From contig SNVD02002607.1 in NCBI GenBank assembly GCA_013180625.2, positions 1 to 64,000 of the forward strand: a stretch of DNA of 64,000 nt. The letters run 5' to 3'. A program made the translations under genes and the position numbers. Source of the stretch: Boswellia sacra. Lineage: Eukaryota; Streptophyta; Magnoliopsida; Sapindales; Burseraceae. Below the pieces are notes generated by a model that was not told the DNA's origin, searched no databases, and saw only the letters and a program-made list of their open reading frames with translations. Numbering within the stretch: position 1 is the first letter of the stretch; each line of letters starts with the position of its first letter. This document shows positions 56,401-64,000 of the stretch, piece by piece.

Positions 56401-59400
56401 TAGAATCAGGGATCAGATACAGTAACTAAAACTATTTCTAAATCAATGCTTGGGAAATTGGCTAAACATTTAATCACAAAACAACTGTTTTAAATGGTGC
56501 AAATCCAACCAAATATCCGATGAATACATTTCTAAGATCTCATACACATTTCTCATCACCCATTCTGAAACTTCTGCTAATTATGAGCCCAATAGACTCT
56601 AAAATCCCAGGCCACCAGTCTAACAGATTTTCTGAAACAACGGATACCTCAAAAATGGTTCATACCAATAATAAGCTTGCCAATTTAGACTATGTAAATC
56701 TCAGAGAAGTCAAGCAACAATAATTTAGCTTTAAATGGGTTATATGTAGACAAATTATGCATCTGTCTAAAGCAAAACTCTAAGAATTATTCTCTACCAA
56801 CAAAACTGGAACAAACACTGGCTAAATCTCTCTACGTGTCAGAGAGCAAGACAAGAAGTAATCTTCCAATCATGTTTCCAAAGCACCAATCAATTACCAC
56901 ATCAACAGACAGAGCTAATACATTTAACAAAATACAGTTTCTGATCCCAAATAAAGTTTAAAATTCAAAATTTAAATATTTGATATCATCAGCACCACAA
57001 ACCTTCTAGGTAAAACTTGGCCTGCAAGCTATTAAATATTTCAAGCAAGCAGTGGGCATCTGTAGCTGCATAGGTTTTCTGCTCTTCTGTAAGAGGACGA
57101 CGTGACCAATCACTACATTGAAGTTCCTAAATAAGATATAAAAGAAATTATTTACTTGAACAACAAACCAAACGAACTAACCTGTACAAGGTACTGACTA
57201 AACCAATCTTAGTAATTGCAAATAGGCCATATATATTAAAATTTTATCCTACCCTAATTAGTCAACAACTTTAAAGAAATTAGGTAATATCTTTTTGTAA
57301 TTTGGATATGTGCCACAGCTAGGCCTCAAATGGAAGTCCAATACAGCTCCTCTATAGTAATTGCCCACATATGACACATGTTAGTAATACATATGATAAA
57401 AGCCGATGAGAGTAATAATTTTAGGACATCTAAATAGACTTGTCAATCCAATAATGGAAACCTGCAAAATCTCAACCTCCAATTCGTATTATATTTTCAG
57501 TACAGTTTCTAAAAGGAAATATGTTAATTATATTTTCAGTACAGTTTCTACAAGTAAATATGTTAATTATATTTTCAAAGTCAGATATCAAACAGTTTAC
57601 TGGTCATAGAAAAGGTTTTCGGGGATAAATGATAATTTTGACTCTTTTCAACTACTATTGCTCCTGTCATGGTCCTTTCTTGCTCAATAACCCTCTTCTA
57701 TTATGCAAAATCTACGGCATCAATTTTAAGATAATAATAATAATAAAAGCATTACCAAAGGGAAATACTCTGGACTGTTTATTGGGGCAACAGCATGTTA
57801 TACCATTTAAATAAACCAGTAAACAAATGCACCATATTGTTCCATTTGAATGTCATTTAACACTTGCAAATATTTCAGTCATAACAGAAGTAGAGTGAGT
57901 TACGCCAAAATTCTTTTTCATATCCATTTATTCTGAAACACTCATCTATAAGCATTATCAAACAGATGTTACTTAACCTCAAAAAGCATGTATTGATAAC
58001 TATAACGAATTTAATGAATTTCAATTTTTGCTTTAACCTGGCATCTAGCTGCATATACCAAAAAATTCATAGTAGGCTCAACTGGTCTGCTCAAGAACCA
58101 TACCTTTGAAAGAAAAACGCCCAACACTTCTTCACAGATGGTTGCCAAACTCTTAGTTTCCTTTGGTGACTTCCTCCCAAGTTGCTTATGTTGCAAATAG
58201 TTATATATGTTTGTGATGTCCAAATAGGGCTCCACCTATTCACCATTGCTTTGCAAACATAAGCATTTTGTATTAGAAAATTCAGTGAACAATACCATGT
58301 ACTACAGCGATAAATATGTTGTTAACAATAAAACACTCCTTACTTCAATGATGGAAAAATCAATTAACTATAACCAACTTAGTGGAGTCTTAAAGTCACA
58401 ATAACTATGGATCAATAACAAAACGTCCCCTTGCCCTCTATATGATGTAGAAGTATAGCCTCTATAAAACCACTCAAAACTACTTATGACTGAAAATTCT
58501 TAATTCTACCATATCAAGTAAATATAAATAAACAGAAAATCAAAGCAACACAAGATGAAATTTGGAATTGTAGGCACACCAGCTTACAACATGTATGGAG
58601 ACAAATATGCTTACTTGCAAGGTCAAATGCAAGTTACTATTTTTGGCAGCCACCTCTGCAGACAATGAACAGGATTATATCATACGACTTCAATTTAACA
58701 AGTTGGTTGATATTAACAATTTTTACCTTCTATAACCACCAAAGTAAATCTCAAAGAATCTCTAAAGGACATTGAAACCTCAAACAATTTGTTATCAACC
58801 TCCTAAAGAAAACAGAACAAAAAGTGTTAACCATCTTTCATTTTGAACCTGAACTCTCAGCTGTCTTACCTACTCTTGAACCAATATTCACCTCTTGACA
58901 TCCACATGCAATGCTGGTTTCAACCTCAGATGAAAAACTTACATTTATTCGACCCCATAAAATGACACATCAGATCAGCAAATTTTCATCCCATTGCTCA
59001 CCCTTTAGATAATATCAAACCAAAAATCTACAGAACTTTAAAGAATTAACCATCTATCATTGACTTATATTCATTACATAAATGAGTCTAATCTCGATCA
59101 CATATTCATTTAACCGGTTATGAAAATAGAACATTAATGGAAAAACATTACTAACAACTTAAATTTTCAGCCTCCTAGTCAAATCATTACACATTTCTGG
59201 TCTGGTAAACCTCACCTTTTCACCATAATCAACTTCTAACATTTACAATTCACAAGCTATATGCAATCAATATGAAATTTATCATTAAATGTTACAAATA
59301 TCAAGTTACACATTGCATAGAGGTTAAAAAAAAAAGAAAAACATAAATAAATAAATTAAAAGAGTAATCCACTATTAGCTGAAATATCAATAAGCCTTTT

Positions 59401-59890
59401 GAGATAATTCATCGCCGATCATTTCCCACCAATTTTTTTTTTTTTTTAATGAAGAGGAAGAGATAATGATTATTAATGCAACACTTACCCTATCAAACCC
59501 CGGTTCACATCCTTGTGCACAGAAAGTTGAAGACAAGTAAATCAAATCTTGCTTGAATTTAAACCCCAATTTCAACACATCTGGCGAAACAAACACGTCT
59601 TTTAATAATTCCCATATTGACGGCAGAGGAATTGACGACAGGTCCAGCAAGAAAACCACCGACTCACTTAACTCGTCCAAGTCGGAGCTGAGTCTGGGAT
59701 CGAGTTGACAAGCGAGTTGAAGGAGGGAGACAGTGGGGAAGGTGGGCTGGTGCGTGCGAAGGGGTTTCCATTCGGCGTCGAGTGCTAGGATATTGGACCG
59801 AGTCAGGGCCCGAGTTAAGTGAGTGAACTCGGGCGACTCTGTCGATGATACTAGGTGAATTTTTAGGGGCTTCTTGTTTTTCGGATCCAT
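53484..59890 (-). CDS. 3'-5' exonuclease fused to a Mut7-C RNase domain
   Basis: Eight exons join in frame: 59890-59489, 58235-58104, 57126-57003, 55960-55524, 55273-55197, 55068-54933, 54236-54033 and 53540-53484, giving 522 residues. Residues about 10-215 form a DEDDy exonuclease: ALDAEW (D38, E40), FKFKQDLIYL (D115) and YAATD (Y197, D201). A Lys-rich linker near 310-330 (KTSKKKGKRRSS) may be a nuclear signal. Residues about 350-505 are the Mut7-C domain: FLCDVMVEGLAKHLRCVGID, VLLTRDAKLL and a zinc ribbon with CTKC (454/457) and CIDC (495/498). Mut-7 of nematodes acts in RNA silencing. The plant protein's substrate is not known; RNA 3' trimming is the likely activity. All introns have GT-AG ends. 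Confidence 0.9.
55961..57002 (-). other. Longest internal intron (intron 3) of the exonuclease gene
   Basis: About 1.04 kb, AT-rich, with no repeat of note. Open frames seen here on either strand (56106-56300, 56520-56723) have no motifs and are not genes. Intron 2 (57127-58103) contains a direct duplication of ATTATATTTTCAGTACAGTT near 57485-57545. Confidence 0.5.
58236..59488 (-). other. Intron 1 of the exonuclease gene
   Basis: About 1.25 kb, AT-rich, with T-rich tracts near 59330 and 59430. No element or RNA gene was recognised. Confidence 0.45.
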
Positions 59891-61111
59891 CGAAAAAGTC
59901 TTTTCGTTCGGGCGACCTCTGCCTTTTACATGATTTACGATGGGTCATTTTTGGGCCAGGCCCATTGTGATTTTAGCTGCACCTAATCCACAAGTACTGT
60001 TATTACGTCGTATCTATAATATTGATTAATATTTTAGTATAATTATTAGTCATATTTTATTCTAAAATTTAATATTAAGAAATACAATGTAATCTAAGCA
60101 AATTATAAAGTTGCCAAATTGTGGAATAAAAGTTACCAAAGTTGGTGACCAACCTTGATAATTTGACGCTTTAATTTATAACTTGACACTTAAATTAATG
60201 GAAAAAAATGACAAAAAAATACCAATTAACTTCACTACTCTGCCTTCAACATATTTTAACTTACATTTTTCTTAACTGTTCTTGTTCATTGGTTTTACTT
60301 GTAAAAAAAAATCCATTTATACTAACAAGTTTGAAAAGAGAAAACTCTTGGAGAGGATAAAACTAACCAGGGAACATATGAACCCGAAGCTCAATTTCAC
60401 CCCAGCACTTGTATAAGTTGATCAATTGTTTGGATTTGATTGAGGTGAATATCATTGATTTTTAAAATTGATGGTCTATCATGTAATTATTCGATTTTAA
60501 TTAAAATTTCTCCGAGGATTTGAATTAAACAAAATAGATGGGGGAGTTAATTAAGAATGTTTGGGTTGCTTTGCTACGTAACCAAACCTTAGGGGTGTCA
60601 AGGATAGAATCCCCTAATTCTTTGAAGACTTTGCGACGACTGGAGTAAAGTGAAGAACTTTCGTTCCCCTTTCCTTTTACTTTGTAATGCACAAAAGTGC
60701 TCGTTCTCTTCTCCATTGCTTTCTTTGATCAATTTCAATTCTCAAACGTCAAGCCCGGAAAAGCTGTAAGTTTTCTCGCGTTATTGGATTTATTAACTAT
60801 TAATTATTTGTTATGTTTTTAGTTTAATTTTAAGAAGATGATGGATCGGTTAGTTTCCTATTACATATTCAGAAATTATATTATTTTAATTAAGCTGATG
60901 AAGGATTAACCAGATAGCTTTTCGCTTGTTATCTACAAAATATGTTAGATCAAGTTTTATTTTGTAGATTAAACACCAGATCAGAGTCTGATCAGTCACT
61001 GACCTAATAGATTGCATATTTGGATATTATTCATCCCTTTTTTTTTTTTTTGAATTTCACTGATCAGTTGTTAGAGATATCGTATATGGCATAGATGTAA
61101 AAGCTATTTTG
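59891..61111. promoter_or_regulatory. Upstream region between the exonuclease and the TIR gene
   Basis: The two genes are divergent. The exonuclease promoter lies at the left. A candidate 5' UTR exon for the TIR gene lies at about 60720-60765, ending AAAAGCT before GTAAGTTTT, with a possible acceptor near 62099 (TTTTTCAG). This is inferred from splice consensus only. A minus frame at 60525-60716 is not supported. Confidence 0.35.
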
Positions 61112-62015
61112 CAGGGGCAGAGGCTAAGTTAGATATCTTTTCTAATGAAAATTAATGATATATGTAATCTAATCATAAGATTGTTGAACTTTTCTATGTT
61201 ATTTGTGATTAAGGATGTGCCTATTCTTTATGTTTAAAAAATTTTACATACTTTATCAAAGAAAATTAATTCAACACTCATTAGACAAGAAATCAAAATA
61301 TTGTAAAAAATAAAAAAATATTTAAAAAGGTTTATGCCACAAGATTTAATTATCAAAGTTAATTAGCTATCTTAATCTTTTTTTTTTAGTAGAGAAATAT
61401 ATGAAAGTTTCTTTCAAAATAAAGGAAAGATTACAAAAAAAACTTAAATCCCCTCTAAGTTTGACAAATATCTAAGCATTGCCAGAGCAAATTTGTTTCA
61501 ATAATTTTACAAAATTTAAATACAAGTAAAATGAATGATTTCTATTTTATAATTAAAGATTAAAAAGGAAATGATAATTTGTCATCTATTACCAAATCAA
61601 ATTAATGAAACATAATATATCTCATTTGTTACTACTTGTTACAATCTAAACTATAATTATTTATTTATGATTAGTCAAAATTAATTTTGTTAGTATGCAA
61701 TTAATATACTACCCAATTGATCTCACCTTCTAAAATCCTATTAGTAATATAATACATTTTATAATCAAATATGATCATGGCATGGGTTAAAGGTTAGAAA
61801 TTAGTTACTGGAGGAATATATAAAGTTATTAATGTTTATATGATCAAAAATTGAGCAAATAAAACTTTCGTTATTATTTTTACAACTAAAAGTACTAATT
61901 TGTATTTTTTAAAACTTTCTGGATGCTACAATATCTTACAAAATCGAACGCTTTTTTTAATTTTTTGGTTTCGGAAACCTTGGCCCGGCTTAGGCTCTCC
62001 CAAGGTTCGCCCCTG
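61112..62015. mobile_element. hAT-like element just upstream of the TIR gene
   Basis: Left end CAGGGGCAGAGGCTAAG; right end, inverted, CAGGGGCGAACCTTGGG. The first seven bases match exactly, and both carry a CTAAG block slightly further in. Flanks CTATTTTG and TATATTTG are only partly alike, so the 8-bp duplication is uncertain. The interior has no transposase. If a 5' UTR intron exists, the element lies inside it. Confidence 0.5.
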
Positions 62016-62181
62016 TATATTTGTTTTACCTGTGTTGTGGAAATTAAAAATATTTATGTTGCTAATCAGCAAAAACTCACGTATGTTTTCCAATTTTTCA
62101 GTTACTTAATTTGCATAGGAGATATTACTTGCTTAGACAGGAGGTGTAACTTGGTCTAAACAAGCTAGTTGATCCAAAACA

Positions 62182-62672
62182 ATGGCTTCCGTGAGCACTC
62201 AAAGACACTCTACTGATGGTTCTTCTTCCTCGAGTCAGAAATATGATGTCTTTATAAGCTTCAGAGGAGAAGACACTCGAAACAGCTTCACAGATCATTT
62301 ACAGGATGCTTTGAAACGAGAAGGAATCAATGTGTATAGTGATGAAGAAAAAATGAAGAGAGGAAAACCAATTTCAGAGCAACTCTTTAATGCAATTGAA
62401 GCATCAAGAATTTCAATTATTGTTTTATCAAGGAATTATGCTGATTCAACTTGGTGTTTGGATGAGCTTGCTAAGATTTTTCAATGTAGAAATGACATGG
62501 GACAAACAATCATTCCAGTTTATTATGATGTGAGTTCATCAGAGGTGAAGGAAGGAATCTTTAAGGAAGCCTTTATTAAACATGAGGAAACGAAGGATCT
62601 AGAGAAGGTACAAACATGGAGAAGTGCAATGAGAGAGGTGACTAATCTCAAGGGATGGGAATTGAAGCATAG
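62182..62672 (+). CDS. TIR-domain exon of a probable TIR-NBS-LRR immune receptor (partial)
   Basis: The exon codes a Ser-rich leader (residues 1-19) and a complete TIR domain: YDVFISFRGEDTRNSFTDHL, SDEEKMKRGKPISEQLFNAI, IVLSRNYADSTWCLDELAKI, PVYYDV and WRSAMREVTNLKGWELKH. The conserved glutamate of the NAD-cleaving pocket is E95 in CLDEL. A GT donor follows AAGCATAG at 62672/62673, exactly where TNL genes have their first intron. Reading on without splicing gives a stop at 62758-62760. No NBS or LRR exon is recognisable before the window end, so the gene either continues beyond it or is a TIR-only gene disrupted by the Copia remnant. TIR proteins make NAD-derived signals that start defence and cell death through EDS1. 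Confidence 0.85.
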
Positions 62673-63369
62673 GTATGTGACAATTATTTATTGGTCCCTT
62701 AATAAGATTCTACATTATCAACAAGCATGCGCTGTTGAGTTAATAAATGAGAAAAAATAAATGAGAACATGACTTTTAGTATTCAAGGATTAGCTCACCA
62801 TCTTTCTGATGGTACATTTATTTTTTCTCGTCCCTTGGTGAAGGTGTATGATGTTTTCTCAAGTAGGAAAATTTCATAAGCAACGAACCAAAAGAATCCT
62901 TGATTAGATTAGCTAAGCTTAGATTTCATAGAGTTAATGATTGATGGCTAATAGCTTGGTCCCTTAATAACTTTCTACATTATCGGCATGCATGCGCTGT
63001 TGGAGTGTTGTGATCAACTCTTGAAAACCTGGGTAGATTAGTTTTCCATTTAGACTACATGTAGAAGGATAGGCAGGTAAGGTGAGAGATTGTTTGTCTG
63101 ATTAGCATGTGAGAGTTTAATAATCAAAATGTAGACAAATCCTGGAAAATAAAAATTATATACTAATTGGGATGAAATGATGATTGGCGTTTTGATCCAA
63201 ATGAAGGAGAAACAGAGCAAATAAACATTAATGGGAATAATTAAGCAAAGGAGAAAATAAAAATATTGAGTTAATAGCATTACGGAGAGAAAGAAAAAGG
63301 AAAAATTATGATTAAAAAACCAACAGTATATAATAAATGTGCAATAGATTGTACGGATATAGAAAAGTT
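62673..63369. repeat. Intronic or 3' sequence with a 47-bp direct repeat
   Basis: TTGGTCCCTTAATAAGATTC and the next 27 bases (62691-62737) recur with about five changes at 62956-63002. The rest is AT-rich without a gene; the minus frame at 63050-63280 is low-complexity and hydrophobic. Confidence 0.75.
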
Positions 63370-64000
63370 AAAGAACTCCAAACCAAAATCTTAGCACGCT
63401 AATTCTTTATTTGAGTGACATGGTGTTGAGGTAAGTTTCAAGGATGAACTCTTTATTCAAGAACTCCAAACCATTATTAGTTCTAAGCTTTTGAACTTTT
63501 CTTCTCATTTGAATCTCAATCATCTTTTGTCAATCTTTGAACTTTTGGAGTGCCTCATCCTTCGTCTTCAAGACGTATACCTACACCTTCCTTGAACAGT
63601 CATCTATAATAGACATAAAATATCTATCTTCATCTAATTAGAGAAAACTTACCTTAACACCATGTCACTCAAATAAAGAATTAGCGTGTTTTAGGCTTTA
63701 TTCATGATGTCACTCCTTTTCTCAGCACTGTAGCTATCCGACATCTTTTTTTTACCTCCAAGAGCTTCATCCAATCCTAGGTTGCCAAGCAAAGCCAACA
63801 TCCTCATTCTTTAAATAGCAAAGTCGTTGCTAACATCAAACTTCTCAATCTCATGCTTGGTAGTTGATGTAGCCATCATCGGAATTCCGTTAAACACCTT
63901 CCGTATTTTGCAAATACGACTTCAGACTTTTATCAAATACCTATCGTACGAAGGACTTAATCACCCATGAATCTCCAAAACAGCTAACAACAGAGCTTTG
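63370..64000 (-). pseudogene. Internally deleted Copia retrotransposon (gag start joined to integrase)
   Basis: On the minus strand from about 63882 the translation runs MMATSTTKHEIEKFDVSNDF, then LALLGNLGLDEALGG and KKMSDSYSAEKRSDIMNKA, the start of a plant Copia gag. Near 63645 it changes to integrase core text: RYFMSIIDDCSRKV, YVLKTKDEALQKFKD and KVQKLRTNNGLEFLNKEF. Protease and much of gag are deleted between them, and several stops occur. At the far end a 44-bp piece of the gag text is repeated in inverted orientation (63395-63438), making a hairpin with 63645-63688. The element runs off the right edge. Confidence 0.8.
63395..63688. repeat. Inverted repeat with 44-bp arms around an integrase piece
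   Basis: Arm 63395-63438 (CACGCTAATTCTTTATTTGA and onward) is inverted at 63645-63688 with one mismatch. The 206-bp spacer holds the integrase remnant. A short direct repeat, AAGAACTCCAAACCA, lies at about 63371 and 63460, bracketing the left arm. Confidence 0.9.

Noticed and set aside
59664..59948. Minus-strand frame of 94 codons starting upstream of the exonuclease Met
   Set aside because: It is out of frame with the DEDDy exonuclease, whose motifs support the start at 59890.

Overview
This is a nuclear segment of an AT-rich eudicot genome. Spliced genes with GT-AG introns, a PLS-class PPR gene, a Dof factor, a CYP72A-type P450, TIR-type and LRR-type immune genes, and many hAT, TRIM and LTR elements all point to a dicot. 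The LRR protein and TRIM types look like those I associate with woody dicots such as Citrus, but the species is not proven by the sequence.

Layout. 1-17.5 kb is transposon-dominated. It holds two nested hAT elements (971-3709 containing 1323-3543), a non-autonomous LTR retrotransposon with both LTRs (4268-7798), an LTR-like insert between long direct repeats (9162-10632), an unrecognised decayed gene (about 11.57-13.28 kb) and a broken 3' end of an LRR receptor-like protein gene (15269-15743). 17.59-27.66 kb is one LRR receptor-like protein pseudogene split by three insertion events: a 4.4-kb solo LTR, a cluster of TRIM LTRs with a hAT MITE inside it, and a 267-bp hAT MITE. It also carries frameshifts, stops and a 65-bp triplication. 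The two LRR copies share coding 3' ends and 3' flanks, so they are relics of a tandem immune-receptor cluster.

From 28.9 kb the window holds intact genes: a Cdc14/SIN-component-like ARM protein (+, 5 exons), convergent with an intronless 862-aa PPR protein (-); then a gene-poor 7-kb stretch with MITEs; a Dof factor (-, with a 24-nt first coding exon); a CYP72A P450 (-, 5 exons); a DEDDy 3'-5' exonuclease fused to a Mut7-C domain (-, 8 exons); and the TIR exon of a probable TIR-NBS-LRR gene (+) that runs off the window. A deleted Copia element with a long hairpin lies in or after that gene at the right edge.

The genes do not form a pathway. The PPR protein probably edits or processes organellar RNA. 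The exonuclease probably handles RNA. The TIR gene and LRR relics are immune-receptor material. The most unusual signal is in the LTR element at 4268-7798. The site where a tRNA primer-binding site should lie is instead a perfect 15-nt complement of a stretch inside the element's own LTR, suggesting self-primed reverse transcription. All exon borders were placed by eye from splice consensus and reading-frame continuity.
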